The position numbers and the translations under genes are program-made. The notes below the pieces were generated by a model that saw nothing but the letters and a program-made list of their open reading frames with translations, was not told the origin of the DNA and did no database searches. DNA of 64,000 nucleotides from Micavibrio sp964400125. Lineage in GTDB: Bacteria > Pseudomonadota > Alphaproteobacteria > Micavibrionales > Micavibrionaceae. Each line of letters opens with the position of its first letter. Position 1 is the stretch's first letter. The DNA lies in contig CAYNSR010000012.1 in NCBI GenBank assembly GCA_964400125.1, positions 1 through 64,000 of the forward strand. Reading direction: 5' to 3'. Of this stretch, positions 25,321 through 33,831 are shown in pieces.

Positions 25321-25352
25321 AAACGCCCTCTTCGGAGGGCGTTTTTCTTTTA
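25321..25352 (+). terminator. Rho-independent terminator
   Basis: A 10-bp stem, AAACGCCCTC with GAGGGCGTTT, closed by a TTCG tetraloop and followed by TTTTTCTTTT. It is oriented rightward and sits just before the tail tube gene. It would separate the head/tail-end transcript from the tail tube transcript. Confidence 0.85.
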
Positions 25353-25374
25353 ACCCCAAACAATGGAGAAAAAC

Positions 25375-26640
25375 ATGGCACGGGCTTATGGCTCAAACGC
25401 CGCGCTATTGCTCAAACGCGAATCCGCGTATGGGCAGCGGGCGACGGGTAACTATTGGAAAATGCCTTTCACAAGCTGCAACCTGGGCAGTGAACAGGGA
25501 TTGATTGATGATCCTGTCCTGGGGCTGGGCCGTGATCCGTCCCAGCCGTTGCGCGACGTGATCAATGACGATGGTGATATTGTCGTTCCGGTTGATCCGC
25601 GCTACCTGGGATTCTGGCTGACGGGCATTTTCGGCGATCCCGACACTGATCCTGCTGCGGCGGAAGGTTATATCGATTTTGCTGTCAATCCCAGCGAGAA
25701 CGATACGATCACCATAAACGGCGTGACTTTTACTTTTGTTGATGACACGCCTGGCGCTGGGGAAATCGACATTCAAAGCACGGTTATCCAGACCGTCGAT
25801 GAAATTGTCAGTGTCCTGAACGGTTCCAGCGACGATGATGTCAATGACGCGACCTACAGCCGCCCGACGGGTACGCAGCGCCTGCGGATTGTCCATGACA
25901 CTGCTGGGGCGGCTGGGAACGCTTTTACTCTTGCGGCTTCAGTGGCCACGGCCAGCGGCCCGACGTTGACAGGAGGCGGGACGGAGCATGTTTTTGTTTC
26001 CGGCCTGGACAGCCTGCCCAGCTATTCCCTTGAAGTCGGCATGTCGCAGGTTCCGGCTTTCTTCATGCACACTGGCGTTGTCCTGAATTCCATTGCCTTT
26101 GATTTCCAACGTTCCGGCGCGGCAACGGCGACCATTAATGCCGTGGCGCAAGGCGAGGCGAGGAACAACGCTACGCTTGGCGGGACACCACAGGAATTGA
26201 CATTCGGGCGTATCAGCCAGTTCCAGGGCGCAATCAAAAGCGGCGGGGAGCGGATTGCTAACCTGACGGCCGGAAATGTGACCTATTCAAACAACCTGGA
26301 GCGGATTGAGACAATCCGTGATGACGGCCTGATAGATGGAGCCGATCCAACGATTGCCGCCCTGACCGGCAGCATTGATGTGCGGTTTGCCGATACGACG
26401 CTGATCGACGCCGCCACGGGGGGCGATCCTGTTGATCTGGAATTTTCATACGTCCTGGAGGCAGGGCTGGCCCTGACGATCACGGCGCATGAAGTTTGGT
26501 TGCCCAAGCCGAAATTGGCGGTAACCGGGCCGGGTGGCGTCCAGGCATCTTTCGATTTTCGCGGGGCGCGGAATGTTACGGCGGGCCGGATGCTCACTGT
26601 AACCCTTCTCAACGATCTTGATGGGACACAATACGCATGA
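25375..26640 (+). CDS. Major tail tube protein (gpV-like) with inserted domain
   Basis: A 421-aa protein, longer than lambda V (246). The start is ATG 25375 with GGAG 6 bases upstream. The N-terminal 95 and C-terminal about 190 residues form the tail-tube fold (LGFWLTGIFG early; FMHTGVVLNSIAFDFQRSG later). Residues about 95-200 are an inserted beta domain of the common phage type (DTITINGVTFTFVDD, then NAFTLAAS). The insertion may project from the tube as a decoration. Confidence 0.8.
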   Translation: MARAYGSNAALLLKRESAYGQRATGNYWKMPFTSCNLGSEQGLIDDPVLGLGRDPSQPLRDVINDDGDIVVPVDPRYLGFWLTGIFGDPDTDPAAAEGYIDFAVNPSENDTITINGVTFTFVDDTPGAGEIDIQSTVIQTVDEIVSVLNGSSDDDVNDATYSRPTGTQRLRIVHDTAGAAGNAFTLAASVATASGPTLTGGGTEHVFVSGLDSLPSYSLEVGMSQVPAFFMHTGVVLNSIAFDFQRSGAATATINAVAQGEARNNATLGGTPQELTFGRISQFQGAIKSGGERIANLTAGNVTYSNNLERIETIRDDGLIDGADPTIAALTGSIDVRFADTTLIDAATGGDPVDLEFSYVLEAGLALTITAHEVWLPKPKLAVTGPGGVQASFDFRGARNVTAGRMLTVTLLNDLDGTQYA

Positions 26641-27074
26641 TCACCTTAAAGCAGGAAAAAGAACCCTATGACCTGGAATTGCCATACGGCATTTCCGTCA
26701 CTGTAAAACCCTTGACGACGCCTGCCATGCTGGCCGCACAAGCGGCGGCGCGGCGGACGGCTGAAAAGGAAAGCCCGAAAAACACTGATCCCGACACGCG
26801 GGACGGATTGTATCAGGCATACCTTATATATGAACTCGCCATCCGGCATATCACAGCCCTGAAAGGTGTCGAAAGCGGCGGCAAGGATGCGGCGGTCACG
26901 CCGGATAATATCCGCGCCGTCATGGATTTGTATCCGGTGGGTGAAAGGTTTTACCAGGAATTCACATTGCGGCAGGTCTTGATGAACGCCGCAAAAAACG
27001 CATCAAGGGTCTCTGCGGCTGGCACTTCCAGCGCGGCGGAGGCCCGGAATACTGCGTGGGATGTCGTAGCTTAA
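26637..27074 (+). CDS. Tail assembly chaperone gpG-like
   Basis: A 145-aa protein (lambda G is 140) translated when the ribosome does not shift. It has a beta-rich N-terminus (YDLELPYGISVTVKPLTTPAM) and a helical middle (DGLYQAYLIYELAIRHITAL). Its ATG overlaps the tail-tube stop (ATGA). A classic slippery heptamer occurs at codons 119-121, giving the longer product described separately. Confidence 0.8.
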   Translation: MITLKQEKEPYDLELPYGISVTVKPLTTPAMLAAQAAARRTAEKESPKNTDPDTRDGLYQAYLIYELAIRHITALKGVESGGKDAAVTPDNIRAVMDLYPVGERFYQEFTLRQVLMNAAKNASRVSAAGTSSAAEARNTAWDVVA

Positions 27075-27337
27075 ATCTCGACTGCGCGGAATGTCCCTAT
27101 AAACAGAACCAGCTTGTCCATGAGGAAGAGTTCCAAGCATGGGAAATTTTGATGGCCTCGCTGGGACAAATCCGGGTATCGCCCTCCGGCAGGATTATCG
27201 GCCTTGATATGGCTGCGGCCCTGTCGATTACAGCGGGACGCGGCTATGACGTGGCTGCGGTTTCCGAACTTTTGCAGGAAGCCGAAGCAACCCTTATCCC
27301 TCTTTTGAACGAAGCAGCTTCTGAAGAACATGGCTAA
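26637..27337 (+). CDS. gpGT-like frameshift fusion of the tail chaperone
   Basis: A -1 shift on A AAA AAC at 26993-26999 joins 121 residues of the G frame to 112 residues of the next frame, making 233 aa. The T part begins RIKGLCGWHFQRGGG and contains CVGC then CAEC, a CxxC-x6-CxxC pair that should bind zinc. The T frame has only a GTG at 27056 for independent start and no good ribosome binding site. Tape measure follows directly, as in lambda. Confidence 0.85.
26993..26999 (+). promoter_or_regulatory. -1 frameshift slippery heptamer A AAA AAC
   Basis: The zero-frame codons are gcA AAA AAC, an exact X XXY YYZ site. The -1 frame is open before and after it. A short hairpin GCTGG-CACTT-CCAGC at 27018-27032 lies 18 bases downstream, a little farther than usual. 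Confidence 0.85.
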
Positions 27338-29813
27338 AGTCCAGCATACATACGCTGTCCGGCTGACCGTTGAGGAAGGCGGCAAGGTCAAAGCCGAATT
27401 AGCAGAGATCGGCGATAAGGGCGAAAAATCCCTTAAGCAGATAGAGCAAGGGGGCGAGAAAGCATCGAAGGGGCTTGCTTCTTTAACAGACCGGGCGCAA
27501 TCGCTTGGGAAAACCCTCAAAGTCCTGGGGGTGGCGGCGGCGGCAACCGCCGCCGTTGGCGGATTGGCTTTGCTAACGAAGAATGCGATTACGTCGGCGG
27601 ACGCTATTGCAAAGACGGCGGCTAAAATTGGTGTTGGCACAGACGCATTGCAGGAATTGCGTTTTGCCGCCGAACTATCCGGCGTATCGCAGGAACGTTT
27701 TTATAAGTCGCTTGAAAAGTTTGTCCGGAATATCGGCGAAGCGGCCCAGGGTACAGGCGCGGCAAAAACGGCGTTCGATGTCCTGGGAGTTTCCGTTCTC
27801 AATGCCCAAGGCGGCATCCGTGATACGGAAACGCTTTTCCGGGAAGTATCAGACGCCCTTGCTGGTATTGAGAACCCGACCGAACGTGTCCGCGTTGCTT
27901 TTGACTTGTTCGGCAGGGACGGCGTGGCAATGGTCAATATGCTGGCCAATGGTTCCGCCGAGATCGAAAAAATGCGCCAGCGGGCGCGTGATCTTGGCCT
28001 TGTGCTGGAAGAAGACCTTCTCCGCAATGCAGAGGTGGCCGGGGATGAACTGGAAACGCTCAGCAAGGTTGTTTCCGTCAATCTTTCACGCGCCTTGCTG
28101 GGGCTGGCACCGGTCATTGCTGATACGGCAACGCTGTTGTCGGAGTTGGCGGCTGGGGCTGGCGTCGCATATGAGAAAACAAAACTGTTCCTGTCCGGGG
28201 ATTTCGGCCTGGAAGGTTTAAGCCTGCGTTCCGTCCGGCATGACCTGAAAGCGGTCAATGAGGACATCGACAAGCTACAACAAAAAATTACCGCACGGCG
28301 GGAGCGCGGCGGAATCCAGTTTTTTGTCGAAGGGGATGTCCGTGTCTACCAGAACATGATCGATGTCCTGGAAGATCGGCGTTCGAAGCTGGTTCTCCAG
28401 CTCCAGAAGCTGCAAGTTGAACAGGAAGCTGCGCTGGCGGGACAGCCGGAAGAAGCGTCGGCGGAAACCATTGAAGCGCAAATCAGGAAGCTGGAAGACC
28501 AAGCAAAAGCGGCGGAAAGCCTTAAGCAGACCTTAGACCAGCAGCTTTTCGATTTCACTTACCGTGGGGCAGATAGGATTGAAGCTGAGTACCAGCGCAT
28601 GGTGGAGCAAATCCAGACGCTGAAAAATGAAGTTAATGGCGAAGAGATTGAACAGCTTCTGGCAAATGCGCTGGAAGTGCGGAACTTGAAGCTTAAGCAA
28701 CTGGCCGATCAGGAAGCGGAAGCGGAGAAAAGGCGAGCCGATGCTGCGGAGAAACGGGCCAAGGCGGAAACCGACCGGCAGGCAAAGGCTTATGAATCAA
28801 ATCAGAAAGTCGTTGAGTCCCTGAATGCGGAAACCGCAGCCTTAAGCAAATCAGAGCGCCAGAATTTTATCGACCAAGCCGTGCGGCGTTTGTCTGCCGA
28901 GGCAACAGCACAGCAAAGGCAGGAAGTCGAAGGGCTGGCAGCGGCCTTATATGATGAAAAAAAGGCGCTGGAGGAAAAGCGCAAGGAAGAGGAACGCCGC
29001 GCCGCCCTGATCGAGGACATCAAGCGCCTGACGGAAGAGCAGACGGACGCCCAGGAAAAATACAACAAGGAAATGGAGGAACTGAACAAGCTCCTCAAAG
29101 AAGGAGCGATAAACCAGAAGGAATATGAAGCCGCTTCCCGCAGGGCGCGGGATAACATGCTCCAGCATAGCCGTGAATGGTCGGCTGGCCTGGAACGGGC
29201 CTTGCGAAGCTATGCTGACGAAGCCACGGACATGGCATCGCAGGTCGAACAGATCACGCTCAAGATGATCAATGGCCTGGAAGATGCCTTGGTTGAATTC
29301 ACCACGACCGGGAAATTCAACTGGCGGGACATGGTGGATTCCATGATCGCGGACATTACCCGCCTGATCATCCGCACACAGATCACCGGCCCGTTGGCCG
29401 GGGCGTTGAGTGATGCTATCGGCGGGTTTTTCGGGAGCGCGAAAGGCAATGTTTTCAGTCATGGGGTTCCGGTGCGCGGCTTTGCCAAGGGAACGGTTGT
29501 ATTCGAACCGACAATTTTCCCGATGGCCAGGGGCATGGGCCTTATGGGTGAGGACGGGCCGGAGGCCATCATGCCGCTCCGCCGCCTGCCGTCCGGACGG
29601 CTGGGTGTGGAATCTGCCGGTGGCGGTGCAACCTATACCGTCAATGTTGATGCGCGGGGATCGAATGATCCCGCCGCAACAGCCCGGCAAGTAGAAGATG
29701 CTGTTGATCAGGCCTTATCCGCCCGCATTCCCGGCATTGTCCGCACCAGCGCGGCGGCAGCACGGACGCAGGTAGTGGATTCATGGCAACGGCGTGGGGG
29801 AAGGTTTGATTAG
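27330..29813 (+). CDS. Tail tape measure protein (gpH-like)
   Basis: 827 aa, near lambda H (853). N-terminal hydrophobic segment about residues 60-90 (VLGVAAAATAAVGGLALLTK), long coiled-coil middle (about 390-650, Glu/Lys/Ala-rich), then the lambda-family C-terminal motif GKFNWRDMVDSMIADITRLI. Length of this protein sets tail length. It overlaps the T frame by 8 bases. Confidence 0.95.
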   Translation: MAKVQHTYAVRLTVEEGGKVKAELAEIGDKGEKSLKQIEQGGEKASKGLASLTDRAQSLGKTLKVLGVAAAATAAVGGLALLTKNAITSADAIAKTAAKIGVGTDALQELRFAAELSGVSQERFYKSLEKFVRNIGEAAQGTGAAKTAFDVLGVSVLNAQGGIRDTETLFREVSDALAGIENPTERVRVAFDLFGRDGVAMVNMLANGSAEIEKMRQRARDLGLVLEEDLLRNAEVAGDELETLSKVVSVNLSRALLGLAPVIADTATLLSELAAGAGVAYEKTKLFLSGDFGLEGLSLRSVRHDLKAVNEDIDKLQQKITARRERGGIQFFVEGDVRVYQNMIDVLEDRRSKLVLQLQKLQVEQEAALAGQPEEASAETIEAQIRKLEDQAKAAESLKQTLDQQLFDFTYRGADRIEAEYQRMVEQIQTLKNEVNGEEIEQLLANALEVRNLKLKQLADQEAEAEKRRADAAEKRAKAETDRQAKAYESNQKVVESLNAETAALSKSERQNFIDQAVRRLSAEATAQQRQEVEGLAAALYDEKKALEEKRKEEERRAALIEDIKRLTEEQTDAQEKYNKEMEELNKLLKEGAINQKEYEAASRRARDNMLQHSREWSAGLERALRSYADEATDMASQVEQITLKMINGLEDALVEFTTTGKFNWRDMVDSMIADITRLIIRTQITGPLAGALSDAIGGFFGSAKGNVFSHGVPVRGFAKGTVVFEPTIFPMARGMGLMGEDGPEAIMPLRRLPSGRLGVESAGGGATYTVNVDARGSNDPAATARQVEDAVDQALSARIPGIVRTSAAAARTQVVDSWQRRGGRFD

Positions 29814-29878
29814 GCAGCCCATAATTATGGTGCCATTTTCCATGCTTTATAGTTAAGATGGGGCCGAGGTAAAAATTT

Positions 29879-30127
29879 ATGAAAGATCTTAAAAATCTCA
29901 GTGATGTCCAGCTTGTAGAGTTATACTTTGTGAACAGGAAGGATGAGAAAATAAGGAAAGAACTGATGTCCCGGAAGTTGAGTTTAAAACCCAGGATATT
30001 GAAAGAGAAATTTTTTACCACAAAATCACACAATGTTCCTTCTCCGCTGCAAAAGCTAAAAGAGCAGAAAGCCAAGCCGGTCGATAAATTGACACGCCTT
30101 GTCGTCTCAAAAAAGAAGAAGAAATAA
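29879..30127 (+). CDS. Small basic protein, moron
   Basis: An 82-aa, Lys-rich protein ending in SKKKKK, more AT-rich than the flanking tail genes. GAGG precedes the ATG. It starts MKDLKNLSDVQLVELYFVN, a helical segment. Its insertion between tape measure and minor tail genes, and its composition, suggest recent acquisition. Function unknown. Confidence 0.5.
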   Translation: MKDLKNLSDVQLVELYFVNRKDEKIRKELMSRKLSLKPRILKEKFFTTKSHNVPSPLQKLKEQKAKPVDKLTRLVVSKKKKK

Positions 30128-30163
30128 CATCTAACAACAACTCTTTTAAAAAAAGATAACCTG

Positions 30164-30772
30164 ATGACCGAAACAACCGTCATCTGGCCGCTTAACTTGC
30201 GGCCAGCCGCGCAGTCGTTTTTCATCCGCACCAACACTATTCGTTTTGAAAGCCCTTTGACAGGTCATGTGCAGGTGCAGGAACGGGATGGTGCGCGGTG
30301 GATCGCGCAAATCCAGTTGATCCGGGGTGACGCAGATTCCCGCCGTCTGGACGCCATTATTGCTGCCTTGCGCGGGCCGGTCGGTTACGTCCTGTTGCCC
30401 GATTTCAGGCGGCTTTTTGCCAGGGGATCATTGGCCGGATCGCCGCAGCTTGATAGCGGAACGGGAAACACTTTGTCGCTGTCCGGATTCACGCCGTCCG
30501 CCACAGGTGTTTTGTTAGCGGGAGATTTGATCCAGGCTTCCGAAGGACGGGCGCACATGGTTGTACAGGATATTGATGCAGACGAAAACGGCGAAGCTGC
30601 CGTGCCGGTTGAGCCGCGTTTGCGTGATCCTGTCGAGCCGGGGGCATTGGTCACAGATAATTGCCGTGTCCTGATGAGGCTGCTGGACGACCAGGCCGGG
30701 AACAACCCGACCGATAACCGGATGCGTTCGACGTTTAACCTGAGCCTTATAGAAGTGTTGCCACAAGAATGA
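30164..30772 (+). CDS. Minor tail protein, paralogue 1
   Basis: A 202-aa protein sharing two blocks with the next gene: RDGARWIAQIQL...ALRGPVGYVLLPDFRR near the N-terminus, and LLAGDLIQASEGRAH then VLMRLLDDQAG near the C-terminus. The pair sits where distal tail proteins are found. It is coupled to its paralogue by a 4-base overlap. Confidence 0.6.
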   Translation: MTETTVIWPLNLRPAAQSFFIRTNTIRFESPLTGHVQVQERDGARWIAQIQLIRGDADSRRLDAIIAALRGPVGYVLLPDFRRLFARGSLAGSPQLDSGTGNTLSLSGFTPSATGVLLAGDLIQASEGRAHMVVQDIDADENGEAAVPVEPRLRDPVEPGALVTDNCRVLMRLLDDQAGNNPTDNRMRSTFNLSLIEVLPQE

Positions 30773-31743
30773 CCGATCCCAAGGACTGGCCGGAAGGACT
30801 TTATCCTGTCCTGCAAAGCCTCTATGTCCGCCCGGCACTTGTGGCCCATTTATCAGACCTGACCGCCCATATCCAGGCGGCGGAACGGGATGGTTCCCGC
30901 TGGGTGGCGGCGCTGGATTTCAGGTTAGGAAAAAGCAAGGCCGTCATCATGGATGCCCTGCTGGCAGGACTGAAAGGCCCGTCCGGCATTGTATTGGTGC
31001 CTGATTTCCGGCGCACGAAATCCCGTGTTGTCACGGAGAGCATGGACGCTTATGCCGAGCGTATCGGCCTGACGTTCTTTGATGACGAGTATGATTTTAC
31101 CGATATGACGCAGGATGGCGGCATCCTCACGTTTGAGGAATCCGTTCCGCTGGGTTTGGAGGAAAACATCCTGTTTTGCGCGGTGTTTGATGCGCTCCTG
31201 CTATCACCGGATGATATTGCCTTGCTAACCGAGGACGGCGCTGAAATTTGGGGGGAGAATGTCGATATACCGTTCCTGACCGAAAGCGGCATTTCCATGA
31301 CGCTGGAACATGGCCCGCCAATGGAAATCGGGATGGAGCGCGGCTATGGCATGGAAGCGGAAAACGGCGACGACATCCTTTTCCAGGTCGGTGGGCGTTT
31401 CTTTGAAGGGGTTGGTACACCAAAGCTGGTTGGCGGCGCCTGGAACAGGATCGCTATCGATGGTCTTGAACCTTGGCTGGAGAATATTCTGCTTGCTGGA
31501 GAGTCTATCCAGGGATCACTGGGCCGCGCCTATCTTGTCCTGTTCGATGTTGAAGTGAATGCCAATGGTTACGGGCAAACCCTGATTGCACCAAGAATCC
31601 GTGCGCCGGTTCCTGTCCAGGAACTGGCTACCGGAAACGTAAAAACCCTCATGCGCCTGCTGGATAATGACGCGGGCCGTAATGACACCACGCCGCCTTT
31701 GATTTCTGTTTACAAACTGAGACTGGAAGAAGTTCTGCCGTGA
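30769..31743 (+). CDS. Minor tail protein, paralogue 2 with insertion
   Basis: A 324-aa paralogue of the preceding protein. The shared blocks are ERDGSRWVAALDF, LKGPSGIVLVPDFRR, LLAGESIQGSLGRAY and LMRLLDNDAGR. About 110 extra residues in the middle (DEYDFTDMTQDGGILTFEES onward) are acidic and beta-rich. A tandem duplication followed by insertion is the simplest origin. Confidence 0.6.
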   Translation: MTDPKDWPEGLYPVLQSLYVRPALVAHLSDLTAHIQAAERDGSRWVAALDFRLGKSKAVIMDALLAGLKGPSGIVLVPDFRRTKSRVVTESMDAYAERIGLTFFDDEYDFTDMTQDGGILTFEESVPLGLEENILFCAVFDALLLSPDDIALLTEDGAEIWGENVDIPFLTESGISMTLEHGPPMEIGMERGYGMEAENGDDILFQVGGRFFEGVGTPKLVGGAWNRIAIDGLEPWLENILLAGESIQGSLGRAYLVLFDVEVNANGYGQTLIAPRIRAPVPVQELATGNVKTLMRLLDNDAGRNDTTPPLISVYKLRLEEVLP

Positions 31744-32306
31744 CAAACCGCCTGGACGAAGAAGCAGCCGCCGAAACCGAAAAGGATGTCGTGCGACCTA
31801 TATTGCTGGCGTGGCTTGATTTCATATCCGGAACGACGCGCCTGTGGTCTGGCGTAGGTGACCTTGAATGGGATAGCCAGACCTGGAAAGGCATCGGGAC
31901 GCTGGGAAAGGTTTCCACGGTTGAAGAGACACTGGAGTTGCGGGCAGCAGGCATGGCCATGCAGCTTTCCGGCGTCAAGGCCGAGAACCTGACTGAGGTT
32001 ATTGCGGAACCTATCCAAGGCAGGAAAGCAAAAGTTTATCTCGCTTTCCTCGATGAAAACCATGATTTGGTTTCCGATCCTGTCATTATTTTTGACGGTC
32101 GCATGGATACTGTGGAGATCATTGATGGTGGGCCGACGGCCACTGTCACTTTGATGGTGGAAAACCGCCTGCGTGACTTGGAGCGGGCCAGGACACGCCG
32201 CTACACCGACGCCGACCAACAAGCCCGCTATGCCAATGACCGGGGGCTGGAATACGTCCCCTCTCTGCAAGAAATTGATATTCCCTGGGGAAGGCCAAAA
32301 GAGTAA
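31740..32306 (+). CDS. Tail assembly protein (DUF2163-like N-terminus)
   Basis: A 188-aa protein beginning with a charged stretch and then RPILLAWLDFISGTTRLWSG and TWKGIGTLGKVSTVEET, a pattern of baseplate-hub proteins before the tail peptidase. The C-terminus PSLQEIDIPWGRPKE resembles the end of lambda-like tail hub subunits. In gene-transfer agents a similar protein precedes the NlpC/P60 protein; here that gene follows after an inserted cassette. Confidence 0.6.
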   Translation: MTNRLDEEAAAETEKDVVRPILLAWLDFISGTTRLWSGVGDLEWDSQTWKGIGTLGKVSTVEETLELRAAGMAMQLSGVKAENLTEVIAEPIQGRKAKVYLAFLDENHDLVSDPVIIFDGRMDTVEIIDGGPTATVTLMVENRLRDLERARTRRYTDADQQARYANDRGLEYVPSLQEIDIPWGRPKE

Positions 32307-32354
32307 GTTATATTTGACAGTATTAAAGGCTTAATTGAATTTTTAGGAGAGACT

Positions 32355-33089
32355 ATGCGTCCAGATTACCCAAGATGGCTTATTGAGCAGAAATATTCAG
32401 AAGGCACACAAACCGCGCAGCTTCATCGCGTAAGAAAAGTAGAAGAGAACTACGGTAATCTCGATGAACATTTTGCAAACGGAACTTATCAGGAAGTAAT
32501 AGATTCTCTTGAATATTCAACGAACGATGAAAGGGCAAATAAACCAAATCCTTCAAAGATAAAATTTGAAGGAAATATCAGAAATAATCTCCAGTCATAC
32601 AAAAATGCAGTCGTCCGCTATAGAAAATTTCTTAATGACAATACTTTCCAAGGCGGCTCTTTAGACGCAATTGAGGCCCAGGAAAGCGGGGATATTCTCA
32701 CTACCACGGAAGAATCAATACAAAGGTTTTCCTTGGAACGCGATATGCAGGCGGCGCTCAGGCGCAATATTGAATCTCTTGATCCTGCTTTAAAGATTAT
32801 CGATGACGGTGCAGAACGCGCTGTAAGCTCTGGCCTTATTGATATTACTTGTGAGGATGGAAGCTCTATTGTTGTGGTCGAATTAAAAGCAGGCAAGGCG
32901 GATAGCCGTGCTATCGGGCAAATATTGGGATACATGGGTGATTTGCAGGAAGAAGAAGGTGGAAAGCCAGTGCGCGGAATATTGGTTGCGCATGATTTTG
33001 ACCAACGCGCTAAATCTGCGGCTCGTGTCGTTCCTACTCTAAGCCTAAAGAAATACGCTATTGAATTTAAGTTTGTCGAAGAGGAATAA
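32355..33089 (+). CDS. NucS-like PD-(D/E)XK endonuclease, accessory
   Basis: A 244-aa protein whose C-terminal half matches the NucS/DUF91 nuclease pattern: FSLERDMQAALRRNIESLDP, SGLIDITCEDGS, VVVELKAGKADSRAIGQILG (the E-x-K and Gln motifs) and YMGDL. The first 100 residues are a different basic domain (LHRVRKVEENYGNLDEHF). It is AT-rich and inserted in the tail operon with AGGAGA before its ATG. A defensive nuclease role is possible. Confidence 0.75.
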   Translation: MRPDYPRWLIEQKYSEGTQTAQLHRVRKVEENYGNLDEHFANGTYQEVIDSLEYSTNDERANKPNPSKIKFEGNIRNNLQSYKNAVVRYRKFLNDNTFQGGSLDAIEAQESGDILTTTEESIQRFSLERDMQAALRRNIESLDPALKIIDDGAERAVSSGLIDITCEDGSSIVVVELKAGKADSRAIGQILGYMGDLQEEEGGKPVRGILVAHDFDQRAKSAARVVPTLSLKKYAIEFKFVEEE

Positions 33090-33093
33090 CCGC

Positions 33094-33345
33094 ATGGGTT
33101 ATCAATACGTCATTGTGGAAAGCTACATACCTCAAAATACATCTGGCTTGCATGGTGCTATTCATATTCGTCCTGTTGCAGGCCAAGGTTTAGAAACCGA
33201 CATGCATGTGGAGTGTTCAAAGGAACTCTCTCGAAATTTTCCAGTCGGTAGCAAATTTAAAATCAAGGCAAAGGTTACAGATAGGCAAGGAGGAAAACCT
33301 TTCCTTTACAGTTCTTATCGTTGGCCATACGAACAAATCTCCTAG
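33094..33345 (+). CDS. Small partner of the NucS-like nuclease
   Basis: An 83-aa beta-rich protein starting at ATG 33094, with GAGGAA 8 bases upstream, directly after the nuclease stop. The pattern (QYVIVESYIPQ, FPVGSKFKIKAKVTDR, LYSSYRWPYEQIS) suggests an SH3- or OB-like small barrel. It ends 27 bases before a terminator, so nuclease and partner form a closed two-gene cassette. Confidence 0.6.
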   Translation: MGYQYVIVESYIPQNTSGLHGAIHIRPVAGQGLETDMHVECSKELSRNFPVGSKFKIKAKVTDRQGGKPFLYSSYRWPYEQIS

Positions 33346-33372
33346 CCTGATTTTGTAATTTTCTAAAAACAG

Positions 33373-33396
33373 AGGCTCCTTCGGGAGCCTTTTTCA
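33373..33396 (+). terminator. Rho-independent terminator
   Basis: AGGCTCC pairs with GGAGCCT around TTCG, followed by TTTTC. It closes the nuclease cassette within the tail operon. Confidence 0.8.
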
Positions 33397-33413
33397 TTTC
33401 CTGGACATCAAAA

Positions 33414-33830
33414 ATGTTGAAACGACACGTTCAATGGCCGGAGGCGTTTGCTTCCGAGATCGCGCATGCCTACCGGCTGCCCTTCGTTTGGGGATCAAAT
33501 GATTGCTGCCTGTTCGCCTGCAATTGCATCCTCGCCATAACAGGCGTGGATGTTGCCGCACCGTTCCGGGGATACCGGACACGGCAGGAGGCAATGGTTG
33601 TCCTGGAAAAATTAGGCGGCGTCGGCGGTGTTGCTGAAACGGTCGCCCGTAATCATGACATCCGCATGATCCCGGCCCTGTTGGCCCGCAGGGGCGACGT
33701 ATGCCTGCTGAATGCTGGTCGTGGTGACACGCTGGGCGTCTGCATCGGGGACTGGATCGTTGCGCCCGGCCCTAAAACATTGACGGCTTTCCCGCTTCTT
33801 CAGGGCATCCGCGCATGGGAGATCGGATGA
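33414..33830 (+). CDS. DUF6950-like tail peptidase-type protein
   Basis: A 138-aa protein with the NlpC/P60-like pattern of the DUF6950 group: RLPFVWGSNDCCLFACNC with the candidate catalytic Cys, and RRGDVCLLNAGRGDTLGVCI later, though the usual His is not clear. It occupies the place of lambda K, the tail-tip peptidase. It would act on peptidoglycan or in tail-tip assembly. Confidence 0.7.
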   Translation: MLKRHVQWPEAFASEIAHAYRLPFVWGSNDCCLFACNCILAITGVDVAAPFRGYRTRQEAMVVLEKLGGVGGVAETVARNHDIRMIPALLARRGDVCLLNAGRGDTLGVCIGDWIVAPGPKTLTAFPLLQGIRAWEIG

Positions 33831-33831
33831 A

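Noticed and set aside
27056..27337. Independent gene from GTG 27056
   Set aside because: The slippery site upstream and lack of a ribosome site show that this frame is reached by frameshift.
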